Positions 29,401-38,515 of a DNA stretch of 64,000 bases are shown here, in pieces. A program made the position numbers and the translations under genes. This DNA comes from Pseudomonas aegrilactucae. Lineage in GTDB: Bacteria > Pseudomonadota > Gammaproteobacteria > Pseudomonadales > Pseudomonadaceae. The stretch lies in the NCBI RefSeq assembly GCF_019168305.1, contig NZ_JAHTBI010000049.1:33257-97256 (forward strand), read 5' to 3'. The number at the start of each line of letters is the position of its first letter. Within the stretch, counting starts at the first letter, position 1. The notes under the pieces are model-generated. The model searched no databases and was not told the DNA's origin. It saw only the letters and a program-made list of their open reading frames with translations.

Positions 29401-30843
29401 GTGAGCAACGTACAACGTTTCGAGAACTACATCGGTGGCCAGTGGCTGGCGGGCGATGAGTACACCAGCAATGTCAACCCCTCGGACCTGAGCGATGTGA
29501 TCGGCGAATACGCCAAGGCCAGCGCCGAGCAGGTCGACAGCGCCATCCGCGCTGCCCGTGGCGCGTTCGCCGAATGGTCGGTGTTCCCGATCCAGGCCCG
29601 CAGCGATGCGCTGGACAAGGTCGGCAACGAGATCCTCGCGCGCCGCGAAGAGCTCGGCACCTTGCTGGCCCGCGAAGAAGGCAAGACCCTGCCAGAAGGC
29701 ATCGGTGAAGTGACCCGTGCCGGCAACATCTTCAAGTTCTTCGCCGCCGAGTGCCTGCGCCTGGCCGGTGAAGTGCTGCCCTCGGTACGCCCTGGCGTGA
29801 CCGTGGAAGTGACCCGCGAGCCACTGGGCGTGATCGGCCTGATCACCCCATGGAACTTCCCGATCGCCATCCCGGCGTGGAAGATCGCCCCGGCCCTGGC
29901 CTACGGCAACTGCGTGGTGTTCAAGCCGGCCGACCTGGTACCGGGCTGTGCCTGGGCACTGGCCGAGATCATTTCGCGCGCAGGCTTCCCGGCCGGCGTG
30001 TTCAACCTGGTGATGGGCAGCGGCCGCGTGGTCGGCGATGCGATGGTGCAGGACGCGCGCGTGGACGGCATCAGCTTCACCGGTTCGGTGGGCGTAGGGC
30101 GCAGCATCGCGGCCGCCTGTGTGGCGCGTCAGGCCAAGGTGCAGCTGGAAATGGGCGGCAAGAACCCGCAGGTCGTGCTGGATGACGCCGACCTCAAGGT
30201 GGCTGTCGAACTGGCCGTGCAGAGTGCGTTCTACTCCACCGGCCAGCGTTGCACCGCCTCCAGCCGCCTGATCGTCACTGCCGGCATCTACCCGCGCTTC
30301 GTCGAGGCGATGGTCGAGCGCATGAAGTCGATCCGCGTGGGCCCGGCCCTGCAGGCCGGTACCGACATCGGCCCGGTGGTATCCAAGGCACAGCTGGCGC
30401 AGGACCTGGAATACATCCGCATCGGCCAGGCCGAAGGTGCACGCCTGGTCTCGGGTGGTGAAGTGGTCAAGGGCGAAACCGAAGGCTACTTCCTGGCGCC
30501 GACCCTGTTCGTCGACTGCACGCCTGACATGCGCATCAGCCGCGAAGAGATCTTTGGCCCGGTGGCCAGCGTGGTCAAGGTGGCCGACTACGAGGCCGCA
30601 CTGGCCATGGCCAACGACACCGAGTTCGGTCTGTCGGCAGGCATCGCCACCACCTCGCTCAAGTACGCCAACCACTTCAAGCGCCACTCCCAGGCCGGCA
30701 TGGTGATGGTCAACCTGCCTACCGCCGGGGTCGACTACCACGTGCCGTTTGGCGGTCGCAAAGGCTCCTCGTATGGCTCGCGCGAGCAGGGCACCTACGC
30801 CCGCGAGTTCTATACCACGGTCAAGACCACCTACATCGGTTGA
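29401..30843 (+). CDS. 2-oxoglutarate semialdehyde dehydrogenase (aldehyde dehydrogenase family)
   Basis: 480 residues starting with GTG after an AAGGAG ribosome site. Full-length ALDH: substrate and cofactor segments [20 protein letters not shown] and [10 protein letters not shown], the general-base E250 in LEMGGKNPQ and the catalytic C284 in [12 protein letters not shown]. In the aldarate route it oxidises 2-oxoglutarate semialdehyde to 2-oxoglutarate, feeding the TCA cycle. The position directly after kdgD strongly supports that role over other ALDH functions. It is followed 53 bases later by garD. Confidence 0.9.
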   Translation: MSNVQRFENYIGGQWLAGDEYTSNVNPSDLSDVIGEYAKASAEQVDSAIRAARGAFAEWSVFPIQARSDALDKVGNEILARREELGTLLAREEGKTLPEGIGEVTRAGNIFKFFAAECLRLAGEVLPSVRPGVTVEVTREPLGVIGLITPWNFPIAIPAWKIAPALAYGNCVVFKPADLVPGCAWALAEIISRAGFPAGVFNLVMGSGRVVGDAMVQDARVDGISFTGSVGVGRSIAAACVARQAKVQLEMGGKNPQVVLDDADLKVAVELAVQSAFYSTGQRCTASSRLIVTAGIYPRFVEAMVERMKSIRVGPALQAGTDIGPVVSKAQLAQDLEYIRIGQAEGARLVSGGEVVKGETEGYFLAPTLFVDCTPDMRISREEIFGPVASVVKVADYEAALAMANDTEFGLSAGIATTSLKYANHFKRHSQAGMVMVNLPTAGVDYHVPFGGRKGSSYGSREQGTYAREFYTTVKTTYIG

Positions 30844-30896
30844 TCGCGCGCGGCCTGTCCGTACCGGGCAGGCCGCAAAGCGTGAGAGGGATTGCG

Positions 30897-32453
30897 ATGC
30901 ACTTGATCCATCATCAGGACACCCCACGCCATATTCGCCTGCACGCCCTGGACAACGTCGCGGTGGTGGTGAACGAGCAGGGCGTAGGGGCGGGCGGCTG
31001 CTTTGTCGACGGCCTGGTGGCCGTCGAGGCCATCCCGCAGAGCCACAAGGTGGCGCTTGAAGACATCGCGCAAGGGCAACCGGTGCTGCGCTACGGTACG
31101 GTGATCGGCTATGCGCTGGTGCCGATCGCACGTGGGCGCTGGGTGACCGAGCAACTGCTGAGCCTGCCTGACGCGCCGGCGCTGGACAGCCTGCCGATGG
31201 CCACTGATATACCTGAGCCGTTGCCGGCACTGGATGGCTATACCTTCGACGGGTTCCGCAATGCCGATGGCAGCGTGGGTACCCGCAATATTCTGGGTGT
31301 GAGCACCACCGTGCAATGCGTCACCGGTGTGCTCGACCACTGCGTGGAGCGCGCCCGTCGCGAGCTGCTGCCACGCTACCCCCATGTCGACGACGTGGTG
31401 GCGCTGACCCACAGCTATGGCTGTGGCGTAGCGATCACCGCGCCCGACGCAATCATTCCGATCCGCACCCTGCACAACCTGGCGCGCAACCCCAACCTGG
31501 GTGGCCAGGCGCTGGTGATCGGCCTGGGCTGCGAGAAGCTGCAGCCTGCGCAATTGATGCCGGGCGATGCGCTGACCGCTGGCCAGGACGAGGCCGACTG
31601 GCTGTTCCGCCTGCAGGACAGCGGCACCGGCTTCAACGGCATGGTCGAGCAGATCCTGCAGATGATCGAAGCGCGCCTGCAGGTACTCGACCAGCGCCGC
31701 CGTGAGCCGGTACCGGCGGCCGAGCTGGTGGTGGGCATGCAGTGCGGTGGCAGCGACGCGTTTTCCGGCATCACCGCCAACCCCGCGCTGGGCGTGGCCG
31801 CCGACCTGCTGGTGCGTGCCGGTGCCACCGTGATGTTCTCGGAGAACACCGAGGTGCGCGATGGCATTCACCTGTTGACCGCGCGTGCCGCCACGCCTCA
31901 TGTGGCGCAGGCCCTGGTGCGCGAGATGGACTGGTACGACCGCTACCTGGCCCGTGGCCAGGCCGACCGCAGCGCCAACACCACGCCCGGCAACAAGAAG
32001 GGCGGGTTGAACAACATCGTCGAGAAGGCCATGGGCTCGATCGCCAAGTCCGGCAGCAGCGCGATTGCCGGTGTGGTCGCGCCGGGCGCGCGGGTCACCG
32101 GCCGTGGCCTGCAGTACTGCGCCACCCCGGCCAGCGATTTTGTCTGCGGCACCTTGCAACTGGCGGCCGGGATGAACCTGCACATCTTCACCACCGGGCG
32201 CGGTACGCCGTACGGTCTGGCCATGGCCCCGGTGATCAAGGTGGCCACGCGCACGCAACTGGCCGAGCGCTGGCCCGACCTGATCGACGTCGACGCCGGC
32301 CGCGTGACCAACGGCCAACTGAGCCTGGAGCAACTGGGCTGGGAAATCTTCCAGCTGTACCTGGACGTGGCCAGCGGCAAGGTGCGCACCTGGGCCGAGC
32401 GCCACCGCCTGCATAACGACCTGACGCTGTTCAACCCGGCGCCCGTCACCTGA
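30897..32453 (+). CDS. garD: Galactarate dehydratase
   Basis: 518 residues from the ATG at 30897, the usual GarD length. N-terminal SAF domain, then the UxaA/GarD domain with [56 protein letters not shown] and [19 protein letters not shown]. It is a metal-dependent dehydratase forming 5-keto-4-deoxyglucarate from galactarate. The cluster also encodes an enolase-superfamily dehydratase, so it probably separates galactarate and glucarate, or lactone and free acid, between two enzymes. The next gene, a tautomerase-like protein, starts 16 bases later. Confidence 0.92.
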   Translation: MHLIHHQDTPRHIRLHALDNVAVVVNEQGVGAGGCFVDGLVAVEAIPQSHKVALEDIAQGQPVLRYGTVIGYALVPIARGRWVTEQLLSLPDAPALDSLPMATDIPEPLPALDGYTFDGFRNADGSVGTRNILGVSTTVQCVTGVLDHCVERARRELLPRYPHVDDVVALTHSYGCGVAITAPDAIIPIRTLHNLARNPNLGGQALVIGLGCEKLQPAQLMPGDALTAGQDEADWLFRLQDSGTGFNGMVEQILQMIEARLQVLDQRRREPVPAAELVVGMQCGGSDAFSGITANPALGVAADLLVRAGATVMFSENTEVRDGIHLLTARAATPHVAQALVREMDWYDRYLARGQADRSANTTPGNKKGGLNNIVEKAMGSIAKSGSSAIAGVVAPGARVTGRGLQYCATPASDFVCGTLQLAAGMNLHIFTTGRGTPYGLAMAPVIKVATRTQLAERWPDLIDVDAGRVTNGQLSLEQLGWEIFQLYLDVASGKVRTWAERHRLHNDLTLFNPAPVT

Positions 32454-32468
32454 CCGAGGAGCTTCACC

Positions 32469-32837
32469 ATGCCCCATTGCATTATCGATTGCCCCGCCGA
32501 ACTGGCCCGACGCGTCGGCGAGCAGACCCTGCTGGCCGCCGTGCACGATGCCATCGATGCCAGCGGGCTGTTCAAGCCGGGTGATATCAAGGCGCGCCTG
32601 AACGGTTTCGAACATTACCGCTGCGGCGCCACCCAGGATGAGTTCGTGCACGTGGCACTGTACCTGTTCGCCGGGCGCAGCGCCGAGCAGCGCCGCAGCC
32701 TCGCTTCGGCTACCCTGGCGGCGCTGGTCGCCTTGCTGCCGGAAGTGGAGGCGTTGTCCATGGATGTGAGGGAAATGCCGCGTGAGACGTTCGTCAACCG
32801 CAGCCAATACCTCGAGCAAGCCGCGCTCGGTGCCTGA
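32469..32837 (+). CDS. CHMI-like tautomerase (5-carboxymethyl-2-hydroxymuconate isomerase family)
   Basis: 122 residues. It begins MPHCIIDCPAELA, exposing Pro1 after removal of Met, the catalytic residue of the tautomerase superfamily. The rest follows the HpaF/CHMI pattern (FVHVALYLFAGRSAEQRRSL; SMDVREMPRETFVNR). The classic role is in homoprotocatechuate degradation, but no such genes are near; all neighbours are aldarate genes. A keto-enol tautomerisation of the dehydration product of GarD is a plausible role, which is inference. GAGG lies a few bases before the start. It could also be an unrelated recruit that kept the fold only. Confidence 0.8.
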   Translation: MPHCIIDCPAELARRVGEQTLLAAVHDAIDASGLFKPGDIKARLNGFEHYRCGATQDEFVHVALYLFAGRSAEQRRSLASATLAALVALLPEVEALSMDVREMPRETFVNRSQYLEQAALGA

Positions 32838-32876
32838 GCCTTCGGGCCCGGGTACACAGGCGTGGCGTGATGACTG

Positions 32877-32899
32877 GCAAAAACAAGGAAAATAAAAAC
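32877..32899 (+). promoter_or_regulatory. A-rich Hfq/Crc-type leader motif of the GH28 gene
   Basis: AAAAACAAGGAAAATAAAAA lies directly before the ATG at 32900 and includes the AAGGA ribosome site. It resembles the leader of kdgM and fits the A-rich motif of Hfq/Crc targets, so translation of the secreted enzyme may be catabolite repressed. Confidence 0.45.
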
Positions 32900-34717
32900 A
32901 TGCCGTATGCAAACCCTGCTGTTGTTCTGCCCAAGACCCCCTTGGCGCGCGCGGTACTTGGCGCTCTGGCCATGGGCTGCAGCCTGCCGCTGTGGGCGCT
33001 GGATGCGCCCACCAAGGTGCAAGTGCCGACCCTGGCCTATGATGATCGACAGATCATTCTGGTCTGGGAAAAACCGGCCGATCATGCCGATATCGACGAC
33101 TACCGGGTCTACCTCAACGGCAAGCTGCTGGGCTCCAGCAACGTCAACAATGGCCAGGTGTCACCGGCCAAGCCTTACATCGACCGCTTCTACGAGCAGG
33201 ACACCGAGAATTTCCATCACCGCATCGGTATCCACAGCTACACCGCCCAGAACCTTGCGCCCGACACCGAATACCGCTTCACCGTGCGCTCGGTAGGCAG
33301 CGACGGCAAGGAGTCGGCCGACAGCCCCGTGGTGGTGCAGCGCACCACCCCTGTGCCGGCATTGTTCGACGTGAAGAAGCACGGTGCCAAGGGCGACGGC
33401 ACCACCCTCGACACTGCGGCCATCCAGAGCGCCATCGACGCCTGCAGCGTGGGCTGCAAGGTGTTGCTGCCAGCCGGTACCTACAAAAGCGGTGCGCTGT
33501 ACCTCAAGAGCAACATGACCCTGGAAATCGCCGAGGGCGCGACCCTGCTCGGCTCCGAGCGTCCAGAGGACTACCCGCGTGACGGCTACATCCAGTACCC
33601 ATACTCCACCACGGTGCGCCCGGCCTCGCTGATCAACGCACTGCCGCGTGACCCACGCAAGCATCAGGCATTCGAGAACATCCGCATCGTCGGCAAGGGC
33701 ACCATCGACGGCAACGGCTGGAAGCGCAGCGCCGATGTACAGGATGAGCGTGGCCAGTCGCTGCCGGTGTACCTGGCCAGCGACAATACCCGCTACATGC
33801 AGGACGGCATCCTGGCCAAGGCCCAGGTCGAGCGCGCCGTGGCCGAGGGCATGAACGTCAAGGATGCATACGGGCAGATGCGCTCGTCGCTGATTACCCT
33901 GCGCGACGTGAAGAACGTGTTCTACGGCGGCTTCACCGTGCTCAACCCGGCGTACCACGGCATCATGAACCTGGAAACCGAGAACGTGGTGATGGCCAAC
34001 ACCACGCACAAGACCTACGACGCCAACAACGGTGACGGCATCGAGTTTGCCAACAGCCGCGGCGCCATGGTGTTCAACAACTTCTTCGACACCGGTGATG
34101 ACTGCGTCAACTTCGCGGCGGGTACCGGCGCCGATGCGGTGCACCAGAAGACCCAGGAAGACGCGTGGATCTTCAACAACTACTTCCGCAAGGGGCATGG
34201 CATGGTTGTCGCCGGCAGCCATACCGGGGCGTGGATCCAGAACATCCTGGCCGAGGACAATGTGTCTGATGGCACCGATGCCGGGTTGCGCATGAAGAGC
34301 ACCAACTTCATGGGCGGCGGGGCGCGCAATGTGATATTCCGCGATTCGGCGCTTCGCAACACGGTCAAGCAGGCGTTCATCTTCACCCTCGACTACAACG
34401 ACCCGAATGCCAAGCTCGACTACAAGCGCTCGACCATACCGGGGCAGTTCCGTGATGTGCGGGTCAGTGACGTGAGTGTGGAGAATGCGCAGATGGCCGC
34501 CATCGAAGTGAAGGGTGACAGCCAGCACGATGCGTACCACCAGGGGCTGGCGTTCGAACGTGTGCGCTTCAGTGGTCCGGCCAAGGTCAAGATCGATGGC
34601 CTGAAGGACTCGCGCTTCGACAACATCCGCTTCAGCGAGACGGGTGGGGCGAACCCGTGGCAGGTCAGTGGCAGCCAGGGCCTGGCGTTCCAGGACGTGG
34701 AGCCTGCACCGCAGTAA
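32900..34717 (+). CDS. Exported glycoside hydrolase family 28 (exo-polygalacturonase type)
   Basis: 605 residues from the ATG at 32900, preferred because AAGGA lies 9 bases before it. Signal peptide through ALAMGCSLPLWA. A fibronectin-III-like domain (about 35-140; IILVWEKPADHADIDDYRVY) is followed by the right-handed beta helix of GH28: DVKKHGAKGDGTTLDTAAIQ, NGDGIEFANS, the catalytic Asp pair in FDTGDDCVNF, GHG in FRKGHGMVVAG and RMK in AGLRMKSTN. The Fn3 plus GH28 layout is that of PehX, an exo-poly-alpha-galacturonosidase releasing digalacturonate. Location is probably periplasmic or secreted. It ends the uronate operon and would feed KdgM and the importer. Confidence 0.88.
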   Translation: MPYANPAVVLPKTPLARAVLGALAMGCSLPLWALDAPTKVQVPTLAYDDRQIILVWEKPADHADIDDYRVYLNGKLLGSSNVNNGQVSPAKPYIDRFYEQDTENFHHRIGIHSYTAQNLAPDTEYRFTVRSVGSDGKESADSPVVVQRTTPVPALFDVKKHGAKGDGTTLDTAAIQSAIDACSVGCKVLLPAGTYKSGALYLKSNMTLEIAEGATLLGSERPEDYPRDGYIQYPYSTTVRPASLINALPRDPRKHQAFENIRIVGKGTIDGNGWKRSADVQDERGQSLPVYLASDNTRYMQDGILAKAQVERAVAEGMNVKDAYGQMRSSLITLRDVKNVFYGGFTVLNPAYHGIMNLETENVVMANTTHKTYDANNGDGIEFANSRGAMVFNNFFDTGDDCVNFAAGTGADAVHQKTQEDAWIFNNYFRKGHGMVVAGSHTGAWIQNILAEDNVSDGTDAGLRMKSTNFMGGGARNVIFRDSALRNTVKQAFIFTLDYNDPNAKLDYKRSTIPGQFRDVRVSDVSVENAQMAAIEVKGDSQHDAYHQGLAFERVRFSGPAKVKIDGLKDSRFDNIRFSETGGANPWQVSGSQGLAFQDVEPAPQ

Positions 34718-34724
34718 CGGCGCG

Positions 34725-34782
34725 TTTCGCCGGCAAGGCCAGCCCCTGCATGTCCTGTAGGCGCGGGCCTGGCCGGCGAAGC
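34725..34782. repeat. Inverted REP pair after the GH28 gene
   Basis: TTCGCCGGCAAGGCCAGCCC and its reverse-oriented partner GCGCGGGCCTGGCCGGCGAA form a facing pair, with CTGCA and TGTAGG flanks typical of Pseudomonas REPs. It separates the convergent GH28 and ccoN-associated genes and can act as a terminator. Confidence 0.7.
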
Positions 34783-34796
34783 ACGTACCGCCGGTC

Positions 34797-35012
34797 TCAA
34801 GCCTTCAGCGAAGCCTCGGGCGCCTCGGCCGGCACTGGCCGGCCGATCGCCTGTTCGACCCGCCGCGCCACCAGCGGGTCATCGGCGAAGGGTATCAGGC
34901 TCGCCTGGTCATCCACCTCGTCACTGTGGCGCTTGAGGCACGCGCTGGTGATCAGGTAGAAGAACACCAGCCCAGCTACCCAATACCCGCCATGGAGCCA
35001 CTCATTCATCAT
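34797..35012 (-). CDS. Small membrane protein next to ccoN
   Basis: 71 residues with one clear transmembrane segment, WVAGLVFFYLITSACL, followed by a charged tail rich in Asp, Glu and Arg. It starts 7 bases after the CcoN stop, within ribosome reach, and is almost certainly in the same transcript. Size and topology recall CcoQ or other small cbb3 assembly or accessory subunits, but no diagnostic motif is present, so a CcoQ name is not assigned. A second in-frame ATG at 35009 may be the real start. Confidence 0.6.
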   Translation of the reverse strand: MMNEWLHGGYWVAGLVFFYLITSACLKRHSDEVDDQASLIPFADDPLVARRVEQAIGRPVPAEAPEASLKA

Positions 35013-35019
35013 GATGCCC

Positions 35020-36447
35020 TCAGGCCAGCTGCGCGTTGTTCAGCGCCAGTTTCGGGTCGGCTACGCGCACCGTGCGCCAGGTGTTCCAGGCCATCAACAG
35101 CATCCCGCTGAGGAAGCACACGCCCCCGGCAAACCGCACCACAAAGCCCGGGTGACTGGCGACCAGCGACTCCACGAACGAATAGGTCAGGGTGCCGTCG
35201 TCGTTGGTCGCCCGCCACATCAGGCCCTGGGTAATGCCGTTGACCCACATCGAGGCGATGTACAGCACGGTTCCGATGGTGGCCAGCCAGAAGTGCAGGT
35301 TGATCAGGCCGATGCTGTACATTTTCTCGCGCCCGAACACCTTCGGAATCATGTGGTACAGCGCACCGAAGGTGATCATCGCCACCCAGCCCAGGGCACC
35401 GGCGTGCACGTGGCCGATGGTCCAGTCGGTGTAGTGGGAGAGGGCGTTGACGGTCTTGATCGCCATCATCGGGCCTTCGAAGGTCGACATGCCGTAGAAC
35501 GCCAGCGACAGCACCAGAAAGCGCAGGATCGGATCGCTGCGCAGCTTATGCCAGGCGCCCGAGAGGGTCATCATGCCGTTGATCATGCCGCCCCAGCTGG
35601 GCGCCAGCAGGATCAGCGACATCGCCATGCCCAGCGACTGCGCCCAGTCGGGCAGGGCGGTGTAGTGCAGGTGGTGGGGGCCGGCCCAGATGTACAGGGT
35701 GATCAGCGCCCAGAAGTGCACGATCGACAGGCGATACGAGTACACCGGCTTGCCCACCTGCTTGGGCACGAAGTAATACATCATGCCCAGAAAGCCTGTG
35801 GTCAGGAAAAAGCCCACGGCGTTGTGCCCGTACCACCACTGCACCATCGCATCGGTGGCGCCGGCGTATACCGGGTACGACTTGAACCAGCTGACCGGGA
35901 TCGACAGGTGGTTGACCACGTGCAGCATGGCGATCACCACGATGAACGCACCGAAGAACCAGTTGCCCACGTAGATGTGGGTGCCCTTGCGCCGCAGCAG
36001 GGTGCCAAAGAACACCACGCCATAGGCCACCCACACGATCGCCATCCACACCGCGCCGGTGAACTCGATCTCGGCGTATTCCTTGGTGGTGGTCAGCCCC
36101 AGCGGCAGGCTCACCAGCATGATCACGATGGTCGCCTGCCAGCCCCAGAAGGTGAAGCCGGTCAGCCAGTCGCTGTACAGCCGCACCTGGCAGGTGCGCT
36201 GCACCGCATAGTAGCTGGCGGCAAATTGCGCGCTGCCGGCAAAGCCGAAGATCACCAGGCTGGTGTGCAACGGCCGCAGGCGGCCGAACGTGGTCCAGGG
36301 CAGGTCCAGGTTGAGGTCCGGCCAGACCAGTTGCGAGGCGATCCACACGCCCATGGCCATGCCGACGATGCCCCATACCACCGTCATGACGACGAATTGG
36401 CGCACCACCTTGTAGTTATAGGCCTGCGCCTGTTGATGTGTACTCAT
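35020..36447 (-). CDS. ccoN: Cytochrome cbb3 oxidase catalytic subunit I, orphan copy
   Basis: 475 residues, a twelve-helix haem-copper oxidase subunit of the C family. Diagnostic segments: [19 protein letters not shown] with a haem-b His, [20 protein letters not shown] with a copper His and the Tyr on the neighbouring helix, and [20 protein letters not shown] with the haem-b3 and haem-b His pair. It reduces oxygen to water at high affinity in the cytoplasmic membrane. No ccoO or ccoP gene accompanies it, only the small membrane protein gene. It resembles the orphan ccoN genes of other Pseudomonas whose products can replace CcoN in mixed complexes. No clear TTGAT-N4-ATCAA Anr box is seen upstream. 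Confidence 0.92.
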   Translation of the reverse strand: MSTHQQAQAYNYKVVRQFVVMTVVWGIVGMAMGVWIASQLVWPDLNLDLPWTTFGRLRPLHTSLVIFGFAGSAQFAASYYAVQRTCQVRLYSDWLTGFTFWGWQATIVIMLVSLPLGLTTTKEYAEIEFTGAVWMAIVWVAYGVVFFGTLLRRKGTHIYVGNWFFGAFIVVIAMLHVVNHLSIPVSWFKSYPVYAGATDAMVQWWYGHNAVGFFLTTGFLGMMYYFVPKQVGKPVYSYRLSIVHFWALITLYIWAGPHHLHYTALPDWAQSLGMAMSLILLAPSWGGMINGMMTLSGAWHKLRSDPILRFLVLSLAFYGMSTFEGPMMAIKTVNALSHYTDWTIGHVHAGALGWVAMITFGALYHMIPKVFGREKMYSIGLINLHFWLATIGTVLYIASMWVNGITQGLMWRATNDDGTLTYSFVESLVASHPGFVVRFAGGVCFLSGMLLMAWNTWRTVRVADPKLALNNAQLA

Positions 36448-36699
36448 GGCTGTTTATCCGCAGTTCCTTCACGTCCCGGCCCACCTTGGGCCCTGGCACA
36501 GGCGCAGACTCTAGGAAGCCCGTCGCAGACAAAACAGACTCAGAAATAGGGCATATATACGGATCAGATAAAGCCCCCGCATTTGCTGGGTGAAATGACT
36601 GCTGATCTGTAAATGGTGCGCTGTTAAGTCGCTGTTACACCTGCTTTTTGACGCTGACCGGGTGACGTTCTGTCGCAGCGTGCAAGCGATGGAATTATC

Positions 36700-36729
36700 T
36701 TGACATCACGGCGAATCGCAGTAGAGAAT
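36700..36729 (+). promoter_or_regulatory. Candidate sigma-70 promoter of the decarboxylase-ACP cluster
   Basis: A consensus TTGACA (36700-36705) and GAGAAT (36724-36729), spaced 18 bases. The -35 is perfect, the -10 has four of six bases. The predicted start would fall inside the 20-bp palindrome. Confidence 0.5.
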
Positions 36730-36734
36730 TTCAC

Positions 36735-36754
36735 AAACTTTGCGCGCAAAGTTT
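36735..36754. promoter_or_regulatory. Perfect 20-bp palindrome, candidate operator
   Basis: AAACTTTGCGCGCAAAGTTT is exactly self-complementary. It lies immediately after the putative -10 element and about 145 bases before the decarboxylase start, the usual place of a repressor site. The MarR-type regulator at 41945, at the far end of the same cluster, is a natural candidate. Confidence 0.6.
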
Positions 36755-36899
36755 TGTAGCGAGGCCGTCCTGGCCTGGCTGCCTGACCTGCGCGATTCGA
36801 CACGACACTTAACACGCCATGGGCTACCGGGACGCACGCACAGGCCGATCCCGTGCAGGCATTCGGCACCGGAAAATATAATAACGAAGGGAGCAACAG

Positions 36900-38515
36900 A
36901 TGAAGCTTTCCAAAGAATTGGTCCTTCAGGCAAAAGCGACGTTCGGCACACCCACCTATCTGTACGACGAGGCTGTGCTTCGCAGCAGTTTCAACGAGCT
37001 GCGCGATGCGTTGCCCGACTGCGTGGACATCTTCTACGCGCTCAAGGTCAACCCGAACCTGTCGCTGGTCAAACTGATCCGCTCCTACGGTGGCAACACC
37101 GAGGTCTGTTCGCTGGGCGAGCTGGAAATCGCGCTCAAAGCCGGTGTTGCCCCTCACGACATCATCTTCCTGGGGCCTTACAAAAAACCCGAAGAGCACC
37201 GCCGTGCACTGGAAGTGGGTGTGTATGCGATCGTCGTCGAGTCCGAGACCGAGCTGCGCGCACTGTCGGCCCTGGCCGCGACGCTGGGCTGCAGCGCGCC
37301 GGTGGCCATCCGCATCAACCCGAATTTCTCCGCCTCCGGCTCGCCGTGGAAGATGGGCGGCGCCCGACCCATTTCGGTATCGAGGAAGATACCGCCGTCG
37401 CCAACTTCGGCCAGTACCTGGCGCTGCCCAACCTGAACATCAAGGGCATTCACGTCTACAACGGCACCAAGATCCTCGACGCCCAGTCGGTGTACGACAA
37501 CGCCAGCTACATCCTCGACCTCTACCGCAACCTCACCCTGCGTTACGACCTGGACCTGAGCATGGTCGACGTCGGTGGCGGCCTGGGCATCAAGTACTAC
37601 GAGAACGAAAAGGAACTCGACACCCAGCACCTCAAGCAACTGCTGGCACCGCTGTTTGCGAGCTTCCATCGCCAGTTCCCCAGGACCCGCATCATTCTGG
37701 AATCCGGCCGTTTCGTCGCCGGCAAATGCGGCGCCTTGCTGGTGACCGTCGACAACATCAAGCACAACCATGGCAAGACCTTCGCCGTGACCGATGGCGG
37801 CACCAACTGCCACGGCGCGGCGGCCGGCAGTGGCCAGGTGCTCAAGCGCAACTTCCGTATCGTGCACGCCACCGGCAGCACCGGCGCACCACTGTGCGAA
37901 TACCATATCTCCGGGCCACTGTGCAGCCCGGACGACCTGCTTGGCCGTGACGTGCGCATCGAGACCTTGAACGAGGGCGACCTGCTGGCGGTCACCGCCT
38001 CCGGTGCCTATGGCCCGACGGCTTCGCCGACGTTGTTCCACAGCCATGGGCACCCGGCGGAGGTGATCGTCAGCCACGGCCGGCTTTTCCTGGCCAAGCC
38101 CCGCCAGACCGCGCTGGAAATTCGCGACAGCCACACCGACGTGGCGCTCGATGACATGCTCGCCGCGCCTGCCGGCACTCCGGCATCCCAAGGCACCCAG
38201 GTCGCTGGCGTTCAAGGCGCAACCCAGGCACGCCTGGTCGAGATCCTGCGTGCGGTGCTCAAGCTGCCGGCCAGCACCGAGGTACGCGCCGACTCGCACC
38301 TGCGCGATCAGTTGGGCCTGGACTCGCTGACATCGATGGAGCTGCTGGTCAGCCTGGAGGATGAAATCGAAGGCTTCTTCGTCAACCCCGACACCATTGC
38401 CCCCGGGCATTTCAATACGGTCAGCACGCTGGCGCACTACATCGATGCCCATCGCCAGGTGGCTGCCTGTGGTGCCCTGCACGGGCAGCCCGAGGTCCAG
38501 TATGAGCCCGTCTAG
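36900..38515 (+). pseudogene. PLP decarboxylase fused to an acyl carrier protein, frameshifted
   Basis: The first frame gives a fold-III PLP enzyme of the DapDC/ornithine decarboxylase type: TPTYLYDEA, the PLP-lysine K49 in IFYALKVNPN, VCSLGELEIALKAG. It is continuous to SPWKMGG near 37359, then derails. The second frame resumes exactly with RPTHFGIEED and continues through VDVGGGLGIKYYENE, ILESGRFVAGKCG, PLCSPDDLLG and GAYGPTASP. It ends with a carrier protein domain, DQLGLDSLTSMELL, whose Ser would bear phosphopantetheine. One missing base, probably a C in GGCGGC-GCCCG at about 37356-37366, restores a 538-residue protein. Family knowledge (BtrK) suggests decarboxylation of an amino acid tethered to a carrier protein. 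A real lesion or a sequencing error are both possible. Confidence 0.82.

Larger units (their letters stand above)
36448..36899. other. Intergenic region between ccoN and the decarboxylase-ACP gene
   Basis: 452 bases without a gene. It carries the promoters of two divergent units. On the decarboxylase side I see a candidate promoter at 36700-36729, a perfect palindrome at 36735-36754 and a GGGAG ribosome site before 36900. On the ccoN side I find no convincing promoter or Anr box, and no further gene. Confidence 0.6.

Noticed and set aside
29403..29420. GTACAACG string at the start of the semialdehyde dehydrogenase gene as another operator
   Set aside because: Only a half-site inside the coding sequence; the second arm is missing and the codons are needed for the protein.
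36448..36620. Anr/Fnr box upstream of the orphan ccoN
   Set aside because: GGATCAGATAAAG is the closest match, but the TTGAT-N4-ATCAA pattern is not met.
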